Position numbers and translations under genes: made by a program
NCBI GenBank assembly: GCA_018268085.1
Contig: JAFDXE010000009.1
Span: 1-64,000 of the forward strand
Direction: 5' to 3'
DNA from: Bacteroidota bacterium
Lineage (GTDB): Bacteria > Bacteroidota > Bacteroidia > Chitinophagales > Chitinophagaceae
Length of the DNA stretch: 64,000 nt
Shown here: piece by piece, positions 18,571 through 27,465 of the stretch
How positions within the stretch are numbered: position 1 is the first letter of the stretch
How the letters are laid out: every line of letters starts with the position of its first letter
The notes under the pieces: model-generated
What the model saw: the letters and a program-made list of their open reading frames with translations, nothing else
Databases searched by the model: none
Told to the model about the DNA's origin: nothing

Positions 18571-18726
18571 ATGTACAAATCAAAAAAGGAATTGTCGCTT
18601 ACAGAAAATCATAGCTATTGCGAGGATGAAAACGAATATCCAAAACGAGTGAAGCGCCCTGTTGCCGTTTTGTTATTTGCTGTGATATTGGCGCTGATGT
18701 ATGTTTCTTTCAGTCTTTTCAGGTAA
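18571..18726 (+). CDS. Tiny single-pass membrane protein, similar plan to its neighbour
   Basis: 51 residues: a charged N-terminal half (MYKSKKELSLTENHSYCED), then KRVKRP and one membrane helix, ending with SLFR. Size, layout and the basic-Pro junction before the helix match the gene 55 bp upstream, so the two may be a diverged tandem duplicate. Function unknown. Confidence 0.5.
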   Translation: MYKSKKELSLTENHSYCEDENEYPKRVKRPVAVLLFAVILALMYVSFSLFR

Positions 18727-18731
18727 TAATT

Positions 18732-18950
18732 TCATTGTAAAAGTATATAACATCTCCAGCATAATAACAGGCTGATTGCAAAAGAAACACTCCCCAGCAA
18801 AACCAGTGCAATTTTAGTAGAAGGTTTTGCGGGCACCGGGGCCGTGCCCTGTTCCCTGGAAATTTTTTTATCGGATAATGCTTTAAAAAAGAATATCCCG
18901 GCAAAAAAGAATACCGTTGCTAATCCTGCCAAAAATTTTGCTTCCCTCAT
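18732..18950 (-). CDS. Small two-helix membrane protein
   Basis: 72 residues with a membrane segment at about 5-24, a polar loop with basic residues (SDKKISREQGTAPVPAKPSTK) and a second segment at about 46-66. It converges on the preceding tiny gene with a 5-bp gap. Family not recognised. Confidence 0.5.
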   Translation of the reverse strand: MREAKFLAGLATVFFFAGIFFFKALSDKKISREQGTAPVPAKPSTKIALVLLGSVSFAISLLLCWRCYILLQ

Positions 18951-19053
18951 ATAAACTGTCCGCTGATACTTGTATTCAATAACAATTTTTACAGTTTAAA
19001 TATACAGGACAATGTATAAAGGGAAGCAAAATTCCGGAAATATTCCTGCTACA

Positions 19054-19680
19054 TCAATATTCATTAAATGTTACTTTACCACTTTCCACATCATATATTC
19101 CACCAACAATTTTAATGTGTTGTTGTGCTTCCAGTTCAGCAATGATCGGGCTTTCTCTCCTGATCCTTTCAATGGTAAGTTGCACGTTGATGCTGGTTAC
19201 ATTGTTTACAAAATTTTCATTGCTGCCGGTACGGTTTTCCTTTGTTTCCTGTTCATTGAAAATGGCCGGTTGAATTTTATTGAGCAATGTGGTGAGGTTG
19301 CCCATTTCAACATGATTGCAGGCGCCTACAATGGCACCGCAGCGGGTATGCCCCAATACAACAATAATTTTTGTACCTACAACTTTTGTGGCAAACTCCA
19401 TGCTTCCAAGTATGTCTTCATTGAGAATATTACCTGCAATGCGAATACTGAAGATATCTCCCAGTCCCTGGTCGAAAATAAGTTCGGCAGAAGTGCGGCT
19501 ATCGATGCAACTTAAAATGGTTGCAAAAGGAAACTGGCCTGTAGAAGTTTCATTCACCTGCTGCAACAGGTTACGGTTTGCCTTCAGGTTGTTGATGAAT
19601 CTTTCATTACCCTCCTTTAAAATCTGCAAAGCCTTTTCAGGCGTTAAGCTGGTTTGTGTTTCTTTTGTGTGTGTGCGCAT
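19054..19680 (-). CDS. Beta-class carbonic anhydrase
   Basis: 208 residues. The zinc ligands and catalytic pair are visible: Cys58-x-Asp60-x-Arg62 in ATILSCIDSRTSAE, and His111-x-x-Cys114 in VVLGHTRCGAIVGAC. The enzyme interconverts CO2 and bicarbonate in the cytoplasm. Fifteen bases upstream on the same strand lies a remnant of a bestrophin-type anion channel gene, and a TetR regulator is divergent, so an ancestral CO2/bicarbonate module seems to have lost its channel. Length and motifs are normal for the family, so the enzyme should be active. Confidence 0.95.
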   Translation of the reverse strand: MRTHTKETQTSLTPEKALQILKEGNERFINNLKANRNLLQQVNETSTGQFPFATILSCIDSRTSAELIFDQGLGDIFSIRIAGNILNEDILGSMEFATKVVGTKIIVVLGHTRCGAIVGACNHVEMGNLTTLLNKIQPAIFNEQETKENRTGSNENFVNNVTSINVQLTIERIRRESPIIAELEAQQHIKIVGGIYDVESGKVTFNEY

Positions 19681-19695
19681 GAGTTTGAATTGAGT

Positions 19696-19944
19696 TTATA
19701 ATAAATAAAATTTTTGTGCCGGTATCGGTTGCGGAATGTTTGATTCATTCAATAATTGCCGGATGTTGATTTCAATGTTCCGGGCAATGGTCGTCATTGC
19801 GGTGTCTGTTGGCAAATTGCTGAATGGATCCTGCAGGTGCGTTGCTGATCTTTCGAGCAGGAAAAATACGCCTGATATTGCCAACAACAAAGGCAGCTCA
19901 AAATAACTTTCGATATTCCGCAAAGAAATGGAAAGTGTATGCAA
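19696..19944 (-). pseudogene. Remnant of a bestrophin-family anion channel (C-terminal ~80 residues)
   Basis: The reading ESYFELPLLLAISGVFFLLERSA followed by LQDPFSNLPTDTAMTTIA and RNIEINIRQLLNE is the C-terminal signature of bacterial bestrophins (UPF0187), normally about 300 residues long. No ATG begins the frame; upstream it runs into sequence antisense to the TetR gene and hits a stop near 19983. The N-terminal three quarters, including the pore, is absent. I infer a deletion between the channel gene and the TetR gene. Confidence 0.7.
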
Positions 19945-20610
19945 TTCCAGGTAAACTTTAAAGTGAACGAAAACATCTATTTAAAAGATCCGGAAAGCAG
20001 TGAGGTCGGGAAACAGATCATCAGATATTCTATCGACCTGATCTACAGCCTCGGGTTTGAACAATTTACATTTAAGAAACTGGCAGCGGAGATTGGCACC
20101 ACGGAAGCAACCATCTATCGTTATTTTGAAAACAAGCACCGGTTGCTATTGTATATCCTGAATTGGTATTGGTCGTATATGGAATTTCTACTCATGTTTA
20201 AATTGCAGAACATCGTTTCAAAAAAGGAAAGGCTTAAAATTGTAGTAGATCTGCTCACGAATGAGTTGCCCGATAGTTCCGGGTTAAATGAATACAATAA
20301 AAAAACGCTGAACCAGATTGTAATTTCCGAAAGCAACAAAGTGTACCTGGTAAAAGAAGTTTCAGAGATCAATAAGAATGAAGTTTTTAAACCGTACAAA
20401 GATTTGTGTGCAACCATTGCGGAAGTAATTGAAGCCTATAATCCGAAATATAAATACCCGAAATCGCTGGCAACTACTATTATTGAAGCGGCGCACCAGC
20501 AGCAGTTTTTCAGTATCAATCTTCCCCGGTTAACGGATAATACAGATAAAAAAAATACGGGTTATACGAATGGATTTATCCTGGATTTGCTGGTGAAAGT
20601 GCTTGGTTAG
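19939..20610 (+). CDS. TetR/AcrR-family transcriptional regulator
   Basis: 223 residues. The N-terminal helix-turn-helix reads QIIRYSIDLIYSLGFEQFTFKKLAAEIGTTEATIYRYFENKHRLLLYIL, which is the classic TetR DNA-binding domain; the rest is a helical ligand/dimer domain. The opening MQFQVNFKVNENIYLKDPESSEVG is usual for this Bacteroidota subgroup, supporting the start. It is divergent from the bestrophin remnant and carbonic anhydrase and is their likely regulator. Confidence 0.9.
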   Translation: MQFQVNFKVNENIYLKDPESSEVGKQIIRYSIDLIYSLGFEQFTFKKLAAEIGTTEATIYRYFENKHRLLLYILNWYWSYMEFLLMFKLQNIVSKKERLKIVVDLLTNELPDSSGLNEYNKKTLNQIVISESNKVYLVKEVSEINKNEVFKPYKDLCATIAEVIEAYNPKYKYPKSLATTIIEAAHQQQFFSINLPRLTDNTDKKNTGYTNGFILDLLVKVLG

Positions 20611-20791
20611 CACTAAATGAATTTAAAGTGGTACGGAATACTTATCCATCCTTCATTACTGTAGCTTTGCAGAGAGGCGGTTATTCATTTTTTCTTTATT
20701 TCTTTGGATGAACAAATAATCAAGGCATCAAAAAAATATTTCCCGTTGCGGTTGTGTATTTTTAATATGCTGATTGTTATCAGCCTACTTT

Positions 20792-20835
20792 TTGACCGCT
20801 ATCAGCGATTTGTTTTATCCGCAACTATAGGTTTG
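20792..20835 (+). promoter_or_regulatory. FNR/CRP-like box and -7 element before a universal stress gene
   Basis: TTGAC-N4-ATCAG (20792-20805) matches the FNR consensus TTGAT-N4-ATCAA at eight of ten positions. TAGGTTTG at 20828-20835 is a perfect TAnnTTTG -7 box. The box would be centred near -44, the position of a class II activator site. A Crp/Fnr-family regulator is encoded at 38444-39022. Confidence 0.45.
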
Positions 20836-20848
20836 TAAAAATTTTAGT

Positions 20849-21685
20849 ATGAAAAAGATTATTGCTGCTGCAGACCCGGCTTTTATTACTGAACAACAAT
20901 TGATTCATTTCAATATTGTAAGCAAACAACTTAATGGAAAGCTTGTTGTGGTGTTTTTAGAAAGTCTTTCTGCCGATAGTAATCCACTTCTTTCTGCCAT
21001 TCCCGGAGACATCGCACCGCTTTACCAGGAACTCAATTGGAAAAATGTTGAAGAGCGGGTGAAACTGGTAAATGAAAAAGTTAGCCTCTTTTATGAAATA
21101 TGCAGAACACATTCCATTGAAGCTACACTGCATGAAGCAACTCATCTCCCATTGGAGGCATTAAAAGAAGAAAGCCGTTTCGCCGATCTGTTGTTACTGT
21201 GCAATAACACGGCTTTTAACCGGTTGTTCGAAACAGATCCCATTGCATTTGTAAAAGATGCATTGAGAACAATGCAATGCCCCGTACTCGTTTTACCGGA
21301 GGAACAAAAAACCTTCAACGAAATTTATTTTGCATACAACGGCAGCAATTCCTCCATGTATGCCATCAAAGAATTTACAGCACAATGCAGCATGTTAACT
21401 GATAAAAAAGTTACCATTGTGTATGTAGATGAAAAAGGGGATGCAGCATTGCCCGGGAAAGAGTTGCTTACGGAATATATGAACTGTCATTACACCAACT
21501 GGAGCACGGTAATATTGAAAGGAGATGCGTCTCTCCAGTTAGCAACCTATCTTTCAGAAAAAAATAATTTCATTGTTACCCTTGGTGCCTTTGGCAGAAG
21601 CAGGCTCTCTGAATTTTTTAAAGAAAGTGAAGCAAAAAAATTACTGGAGTTGCTTAATAATTATTTGTACATCACGCATCCCTGA
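20849..21685 (+). CDS. Universal stress protein, tandem UspA domains
   Basis: 278 residues made of two Usp folds, each about 135 residues. The second ends with LKGDASLQLATYLSEKNNFIVTLGAFGRSRLSEFF, a variant of the ATP-binding G-x-x-G-x(9)-G-S motif. The same C-terminal pattern (MGSFGRSQFSKLF) is in the paralogue at 41082. In Bacteroidota such proteins are commonly induced by oxygen limitation or stress; the FNR-like box upstream agrees with this. Confidence 0.88.
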   Translation: MKKIIAAADPAFITEQQLIHFNIVSKQLNGKLVVVFLESLSADSNPLLSAIPGDIAPLYQELNWKNVEERVKLVNEKVSLFYEICRTHSIEATLHEATHLPLEALKEESRFADLLLLCNNTAFNRLFETDPIAFVKDALRTMQCPVLVLPEEQKTFNEIYFAYNGSNSSMYAIKEFTAQCSMLTDKKVTIVYVDEKGDAALPGKELLTEYMNCHYTNWSTVILKGDASLQLATYLSEKNNFIVTLGAFGRSRLSEFFKESEAKKLLELLNNYLYITHP

Positions 21686-21744
21686 TTTGTAAGCTGAATT
21701 TCAGTAGCAGCAGGCAATACCTTTACCAACACCTGTTACCATCC

Positions 21745-22755
21745 ATGGATTCATTAACACACATAGCATTGGGCGCCTGTATAGGTGAAGCTTTTTTTGA
21801 AAAAGGTTTCGGAAAGAAAGCCATGCTATGGGGCGCACTGAGCCAGAGTATTCCGGATATTGATTTCCTGGCAGCATTCTGGTCTACCCCTGCGGAAAAC
21901 CTGCTGGCTCATCGAGGTTTCACGCATTCTATTGTTTTTGCATTGCTCATCATTCCATTGTTTGCACTTACCGCAGAAAAAATTCACAGGCCGCACAACA
22001 TTTCATTAAAAAAATGGATGCTGTTCTTTGCTGCAGAAGTATTCCTGCATTTGTTTATAGACTGTTACAATAATTACGGCATTGGTTTGCTTGAACCGTT
22101 TAGCCATCACCGTTATTCCCTGAATGCAATGTATGTTGCCGATCCTTTGTTTTCGGTATGGCCCGGCATAGCTTGTTTGATGCTGGTATGGTTAAACGGA
22201 CATCATCCAGGAAGAAAATTCTGGCAATGGTTCGGTATTGTATTGCCATTTGTGTACACCATTTATTGCAGCTTTAATAAATTTTCCATCGATAAGGAAG
22301 TAAAAAAGGCATTCGTTCTGCAACAGATCTCGGCGCAACGGTATTTTACCACGCCCGCTCCATTGCAAAACTGGTTATGGTATATTGTTGCCGGAAATGA
22401 TACCGGTTATTATGTTGGTTTTCGTTCGGTATTTGATAAAACAGATTCCATCAGCTTTCAATACTTTTCCCGGAACGACTCATTGTTAGCACCTGTTGAA
22501 GGAAATGAAGATCTTCAGAAACTAAAACGATTCTCGAAGCAATTTTATACAGTAGAATTGTGGGGCGACACGCTTGTGTTCAACGATCTTAGGTTCGGGC
22601 AAATGATCGGTTGGACCAACCCCCGGGAAAAATTTGTATTCCATTATTTCCTGCAACATCCTGCAGCAAACAAACTGGTTGTTCAAAGAGGAAGATTTGC
22701 CAAATGGAACTGGTCTATCGCAAAATCATTACTATCAAGAGCTATGGGAAACTAA
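21745..22755 (+). CDS. Membrane-bound metal-dependent hydrolase (YdjM/DUF457-like)
   Basis: 336 residues. The N-terminus MDSLTHIALGACIGEAF, SQSIPDIDFLA and AHRGFTHSIVFALLI carry the His/Asp pattern of the LexA-binding YdjM-like family (DUF457): H6, D39/D41 and HRGFTHS. Four to five membrane segments follow, with a soluble C-terminal part. The family's substrate is not established. Its stop overlaps the stop of the convergent PLD gene (CTAA shared at 22752-22755). Confidence 0.88.
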   Translation: MDSLTHIALGACIGEAFFEKGFGKKAMLWGALSQSIPDIDFLAAFWSTPAENLLAHRGFTHSIVFALLIIPLFALTAEKIHRPHNISLKKWMLFFAAEVFLHLFIDCYNNYGIGLLEPFSHHRYSLNAMYVADPLFSVWPGIACLMLVWLNGHHPGRKFWQWFGIVLPFVYTIYCSFNKFSIDKEVKKAFVLQQISAQRYFTTPAPLQNWLWYIVAGNDTGYYVGFRSVFDKTDSISFQYFSRNDSLLAPVEGNEDLQKLKRFSKQFYTVELWGDTLVFNDLRFGQMIGWTNPREKFVFHYFLQHPAANKLVVQRGRFAKWNWSIAKSLLSRAMGN

Positions 22756-23918
22756 GGCTTGTGTTTAAAATAAAAAGTAAACAGGTAAATGAGCAACCGT
22801 ACAAACTGGTAAGAGATCCAGCGGGTAAAACGAATAAACACATTCCTCGACTTAACCAACTGCTCACTGGTTATCTTTTCACAATCATTGGCGATGATCT
22901 GTTCCAGTTGTGTATGCACAGTTTGAATAAACGGCACATCTTTCACATTCAGGTTACATTCAATGGTTGCATAGGCGCTGATATTATTGATATTGTAAGA
23001 TCCCAGCGTCAGCAGTTGATCATCACATACCGCAAGCTTCCCGTGTAAAATATTGCTTTTGTATTCATATAATTCAATGTTATTCCGAAGCAGCCAGTCG
23101 TACAACCATCGCTCTGCATGTTTTGATACCAGCACATCCGATCTTCCGGCTGCAATTACTTTTACCCGTACGCCGCGTTTGGCAGCTTGCAACATTTGCC
23201 GGCGTATATTCTTCCCCGGTAGAAAGTAACTGCTCAGGATGGTTACCTGCGCTGTTGCATGCAGCAGCATTTCAATATATGTTTTGGAAATATCATTTTT
23301 CCTCCTCACCCAGTCGTTGCGGCAAAGTTTTACCAATGAGCTGCCGGGTGTATTGTTTTGTACGTACGAATCGCAGTTAAGACTTTTACCCATCGGTTTA
23401 AAATCATTCCATGTTTTGCTGCACACAACACAGATATCTTTTACAACCGGACCTTTAACCAACAGGGCAAAATCGAGCCATGCTTTTTTTGCAGCAGTAT
23501 CATTGTAATTATCGGAGATATTGATGCCGCCCACCAGTGCCACTGAACCATCAGCCACCGCAATTTTATGATGAAGCCTTCTGCCGAAATAAAACCAGGC
23601 GCTTTTAAACAGGGGATTAAAAAACCTGAATTGTACGCCTGCGCTTTCCAGGTTGTTAATAAACACTGTATTCAACTTCTGGGATGCATACCCGTCTGCC
23701 ATTAGCCAAACTTTTACTTTTTTCCTGGCTGCTTCCATTAGCGCATCAGCAACCATCTGACCGGTAGCGTCGTCGCTGAAAATGTAACATTGCAGGTGAA
23801 CCGTATGCCTGGCTTCATTGATGAGTTGCAACAGTTTTTCAAAATACCGCTTACCCGACGGCACCAGTTCGGTACTATTGTGATCAACATAACCATAGTA
23901 GTTTGCTGCAGGCAACAT
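22752..23918 (-). CDS. Phospholipase D-like protein, cardiolipin synthase type (ClsB-like)
   Basis: 388 residues with two HKD motifs: RRLHHKIAVADGSVALVGGINISD and NILHGKLAVCDDQLLTLGSYNINN, each H-x-K-x(4)-D followed by G-G/S. This is the arrangement of cardiolipin synthases, which condense phosphatidyl lipids at the inner membrane. No N-terminal membrane helices are present, as in ClsB; one hydrophobic tail segment (QFVRLLIYLFTFYF) lies at the C-terminus. Substrate assignment is inferred from the family. Confidence 0.88.
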   Translation of the reverse strand: MLPAANYYGYVDHNSTELVPSGKRYFEKLLQLINEARHTVHLQCYIFSDDATGQMVADALMEAARKKVKVWLMADGYASQKLNTVFINNLESAGVQFRFFNPLFKSAWFYFGRRLHHKIAVADGSVALVGGINISDNYNDTAAKKAWLDFALLVKGPVVKDICVVCSKTWNDFKPMGKSLNCDSYVQNNTPGSSLVKLCRNDWVRRKNDISKTYIEMLLHATAQVTILSSYFLPGKNIRRQMLQAAKRGVRVKVIAAGRSDVLVSKHAERWLYDWLLRNNIELYEYKSNILHGKLAVCDDQLLTLGSYNINNISAYATIECNLNVKDVPFIQTVHTQLEQIIANDCEKITSEQLVKSRNVFIRFTRWISYQFVRLLIYLFTFYFKHKP

Positions 23919-24102
23919 TGTTCAAAGATAAAGGGCCTGCTGTTTAATCCCACATCGCCGGTAAGCCTGATCATCGGTAACGATGAATAAGTTTGATGAA
24001 GTATCCCTTCTTCCCGGATAGTATTGAATGAGGTACAAATTAAATCAGCACAGCCCGAACAATTTTAACCGCCGGTTGTTACAATCATTCCAACAACGGC
24101 GC

Positions 24103-24984
24103 ATGAACCTTTTCTCTATAAAAGATATTGAAAATTTGTCCGGGATAAAAGCCCACACCTGGCGGGTTTGGGAAAGCCGTTACCAGATACTTCAGCCCAA
24201 AAGAACCGCAACCAATATCCGGTATTACGATAATGAAGAATTAAAACTGCTGCTGAATATTGCCTTATTAAATAAGTATGGTTTTAAGATTTCCGAGATC
24301 GACCGGATGTCGCCGGCACAAATACTTGAAAAAATTGTTTCACTTAACCAGTTGGAAGCCGAACAGGAAAAAAGGATCAATGAACTCATAGGTTATATGG
24401 CCGACGTGGATATGGAGGCATTTGAAGCAGTAGTAGATGATTGTATAGCAAGGAAGGGGCTGATGAATACTTCTACCCGTGTGCTGTTTCCCTTTCTTGA
24501 AAAGATCGGCAGGCTCTGGCTTACCAATCACATCAACCCGGCACAGGAGCACATGGTATCGAATATTATCCGGCATAAATTCATTGTGGAAACAGACCGG
24601 TTGAAACCGATCCTTAAAACCGGGAAGACCATTTTATTTTATTTGCCCGAAGGCGAATACCATGAACTCGGATTGCTTTTCATTACTTACCTGAGTAAGA
24701 GCATGGGTATCCAACCCGTTTATGCAGGAGCGAATGTAACACTGGAGAGCCTGGCTTACCTGGTTAAAAATGCAGCACCAGATTATATCTATACCCACCT
24801 CACTACCGGTGGCAAAAATTTTCATTTTGAAAAATACCTTGAACAGGTGCATTCCCATTGCGGGAACATTCCACTGGTTGTTTCGGGTTATTTTTCCCAG
24901 CACTTCGAAGGCAAATTGCCTGAGCATATCGTTTTAAAGAAGAGCCTTTCCGCCTCGATCGAATTTATTTCCACGCTCCGATAA
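24103..24984 (+). CDS. MerR-family regulator with cobalamin-binding domain (CarH/LitR-like)
   Basis: 293 residues from the ATG at 24103, which places the helix-turn-helix (FSIKDIENLSGIKAHTWRVWE) at the N-terminus as in homologues; an in-frame ATG at 24028 would add 25 residues. Behind the MerR domain is a helical B12-binding subdomain with W139-x9-E149-H150 (LWLTNHINPAQEH), and then a Rossmann B12 domain with E-x-H187-x-x-G, the form that supplies the lower axial histidine. These are the residues used by CarH-type photoreceptors, which bind adenosylcobalamin, hold their operator in the dark and release it in light. The carotenoid operon starts 100 bp downstream, so it is the probable target. 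Confidence 0.87.
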   Translation: MNLFSIKDIENLSGIKAHTWRVWESRYQILQPKRTATNIRYYDNEELKLLLNIALLNKYGFKISEIDRMSPAQILEKIVSLNQLEAEQEKRINELIGYMADVDMEAFEAVVDDCIARKGLMNTSTRVLFPFLEKIGRLWLTNHINPAQEHMVSNIIRHKFIVETDRLKPILKTGKTILFYLPEGEYHELGLLFITYLSKSMGIQPVYAGANVTLESLAYLVKNAAPDYIYTHLTTGGKNFHFEKYLEQVHSHCGNIPLVVSGYFSQHFEGKLPEHIVLKKSLSASIEFISTLR

Positions 24985-25044
24985 TCATTCTTTCTACGTT
25001 ACTGAACTTTTTCCGGAAACTTTTGTTTAATGTTTTAGCCAATA

Positions 25045-25055
25045 CTGTTAAACAG
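25045..25055 (+). promoter_or_regulatory. 11-bp palindrome upstream of crtI (candidate operator)
   Basis: CTGTTAAACAG is a perfect palindrome around its central A, 28 bp before the crtI start. A 10-of-11 match, CTGTTAAACTG, lies just before crtB. It is a candidate site for the adjacent MerR regulator, but binding is inference. Confidence 0.35.
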
Positions 25056-25083
25056 GCTTTTACAGTACGGCGGTTTAGCAAAC

Positions 25084-26559
25084 ATGAAAAAAGTTGTTGT
25101 TATAGGAAGTGGGTTCGCAGGAATGTCGGCAGCATCATTCCTGGCAAAAAACAACTACCACGTAACGGTAGTTGAAAAACATGACATGCCGGGCGGGAGG
25201 GCCAGGAAGATGCGCCTGCAGGGTTTTGAATTTGATATGGGGCCGAGCTGGTACTGGATGCCCGGTGTTTTTGAAAATTATTTTGCCTCCTTTGGTAAAA
25301 AGGTATCGGATTATTATTCTTTGAAACGATTGGATCCTTCCTACCGGGTGTATCACAAAGATCGTTGCATTGATGTACCGGCAGATTATGAATCGATCAG
25401 GACAATGTTTGATCGTATTGAACCCGGAAGCAGTACACAACTGGATGCTTTTTTAAGAGAAGCTGCATATAAATATGAAGTTGGAATAAATAAGCTGGTG
25501 TATAAACCGGGCAGATCACTGAAAGAGTTTTTAGACAAAGAGCTGCTTACCGGTATTTTCAGGCTGGATGTTTTTAACTCGATGAAATCGCATGTGCGAA
25601 AATATTTCCGGCATCCGTTATTGATACAGTTGATGGAATTCCCGGTTTTATTCCTGGGCGCATCCCCTGATAAAATACCGGCATTGTACAGCCTGATGAA
25701 CTATGCTGATATTAAACTCGGCACCTGGTATCCTGAAGCTGGCATGTACAGCATTGTTGATGCCATGTATTCACTGGCGAAAGAACTGGGTGTACAATTT
25801 TTATTCAATGCAGAAGTAACATCCATTAAAACCCACAACGGCCGGGCCACTGCGGTGGAAACAAATAATAAAACGCAACTACCTGCCGATATCGTAGTAG
25901 GTGCAGCAGATTACCAGTTTATTGAAAGTAAACTGCTGGATGCTCCCCTTCAATCTTACTCAGAAAAATACTGGAACAGCCGTACAATGGCGCCTTCCTG
26001 TCTTCTCTACTATGTTGGACTTAATAAAAAACTAAACAACATACAACACCACTCTCTTTTCTTTGATACTGATTTTGAACAACACAGTGCAGAAATTTAT
26101 GATCATCCTGCATGGCCTTCGGAACCCCTGTTTTATGTATGCGCTGCTTCCGTTACAGATGATAAAGTTGCGCCGGCCGGATGCGAAAATTTATTTTTCC
26201 TGATACCGGTTGCTGCCGGACTAACTGCCGACACAGAAACTTTACGTAAAGAATATTTCGACAAAATAATAACCAGGTATGAGCAACAGATTGGTGAGCA
26301 GGTAAGCGATTCAATTGTATGCTATAAATCTTATTCTGTTTCAGATTTTACGGCAGATTACAATGCGTTTAAAGGAAATGCTTACGGTCTCGCCAACACG
26401 CTGCAGCAAACTGCTATTTTAAAACCAGGGATGCGCAGTAAAAAAGTAAAAAACCTTTTTTATACCGGGCAATTAACCGTGCCCGGACCGGGTGTGCCGC
26501 CGGCATTAATCAGCGGCGAAGTGGTGGCCAGAGAAGTTGCAAAGTATTTTATCAATTAA
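25084..26559 (+). CDS. crtI: Phytoene desaturase
   Basis: 491 residues. N-terminal Rossmann FAD motif GSGFAGMSAASFLA followed by VVEKHDMPGGRARKMRLQGFEFDMGPSWY, the standard CrtI opening, and the C-terminal GVPPALISGEVVAREV FAD-contact region. CrtI introduces conjugated double bases into phytoene, giving lycopene, using FAD. It is the first gene of a six-gene carotenoid cluster and is followed after 65 bp by phytoene synthase. The stretch TVPGPGVPPALISG is typical of the bacterial CrtI group rather than of the CrtD branch, supporting the assignment against the paralogue at 27466. Confidence 0.9.
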   Translation: MKKVVVIGSGFAGMSAASFLAKNNYHVTVVEKHDMPGGRARKMRLQGFEFDMGPSWYWMPGVFENYFASFGKKVSDYYSLKRLDPSYRVYHKDRCIDVPADYESIRTMFDRIEPGSSTQLDAFLREAAYKYEVGINKLVYKPGRSLKEFLDKELLTGIFRLDVFNSMKSHVRKYFRHPLLIQLMEFPVLFLGASPDKIPALYSLMNYADIKLGTWYPEAGMYSIVDAMYSLAKELGVQFLFNAEVTSIKTHNGRATAVETNNKTQLPADIVVGAADYQFIESKLLDAPLQSYSEKYWNSRTMAPSCLLYYVGLNKKLNNIQHHSLFFDTDFEQHSAEIYDHPAWPSEPLFYVCAASVTDDKVAPAGCENLFFLIPVAAGLTADTETLRKEYFDKIITRYEQQIGEQVSDSIVCYKSYSVSDFTADYNAFKGNAYGLANTLQQTAILKPGMRSKKVKNLFYTGQLTVPGPGVPPALISGEVVAREVAKYFIN

Positions 26560-26608
26560 CTGAAAATATAACCGTAGTTAAAATCGGTTTTCAAATAAAT
26601 TTTAAACG

Positions 26609-26619
26609 CTGTTAAACTG
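26609..26619 (+). promoter_or_regulatory. Second copy of the palindromic motif, before crtB
   Basis: CTGTTAAACTG differs from the site upstream of crtI at one base and ends 5 bp before the crtB start codon, in a 65-bp gap. The position could block translation or transcription if bound. Confidence 0.3.
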
Positions 26620-26624
26620 AATAC

Positions 26625-27461
26625 ATGATCAGCTTATTTCATTCATTGAGTCAATCCTGCAGCAAGATTACTACTGAACAATACAGTACATCATTCAGCA
26701 ATGCAATTAAACTGTTGCATAAAGATCTTCGCCCGCATATTTACAATATTTATGGTTTTGTTCGGGTGGCAGATGAAATTGTCGACAGTTTTCATGAGTA
26801 CGATAAAGCGATGTTGCTGGATGAATTTAAACAGCAAACAAGAAAAGCGATTGATCAGAAAATAAGTACAAATCCCATTCTGCACAGTTTCCAGTTAACG
26901 GTAAATGAATACAACATTGACTATTCATTAATTGATGCATTCTTTGTAAGCATGGAATTTGATCTTACTAAAAAAAGATATGATGAACATGGCTACAAAG
27001 ATTATATATATGGCAGTGCCGAAGTGGTTGGGTTAATGTGCCTGTATATTTTTTGTGAAGGAGACAGTGAGTCATATAATAAGTTGATGCCTTATGCACA
27101 ATCCTTAGGTGCTGCGTTTCAGAAAGTGAATTTCCTGAGAGATATGAAGGCTGATTTTACCGGTATGAACAGAACTTATTTTCCGGGTATTGATTTCAAC
27201 AATTTTACAGGAGAAATGAAAAAGAAAATTGAGGAAGAGATCAGTGCTGATTTCAATCACGCTTACCAGGGTATATGCCAGTTACCCTACAAAGCGAGGT
27301 TTGGCGTTTATGTTGCGTACCAGTATTATCTTTCCTTGTTCTTCAAGATCCGTCAAACACAACCCAACTCTTTACTTTCTGCCAGGATACGCATACCCAA
27401 TTATGCAAAAGCATTTATCGTATTGCGGGCGGGATTAAAAAATCAATTAAACATATTGTAA
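26625..27461 (+). CDS. crtB: Phytoene synthase
   Basis: 278 residues of the squalene/phytoene synthase family. Both Asp-rich motifs are present: D50-E-I-V-D54 (FVRVADEIVDSF) and D173-x3-D177 (VNFLRDMKADF). The enzyme joins two geranylgeranyl diphosphates into phytoene using Mg2+. The crtE gene that would supply the substrate is not in the window. Only 4 bp separate it from the next gene. Confidence 0.95.
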   Translation: MISLFHSLSQSCSKITTEQYSTSFSNAIKLLHKDLRPHIYNIYGFVRVADEIVDSFHEYDKAMLLDEFKQQTRKAIDQKISTNPILHSFQLTVNEYNIDYSLIDAFFVSMEFDLTKKRYDEHGYKDYIYGSAEVVGLMCLYIFCEGDSESYNKLMPYAQSLGAAFQKVNFLRDMKADFTGMNRTYFPGIDFNNFTGEMKKKIEEEISADFNHAYQGICQLPYKARFGVYVAYQYYLSLFFKIRQTQPNSLLSARIRIPNYAKAFIVLRAGLKNQLNIL

Positions 27462-27465
27462 TTGT

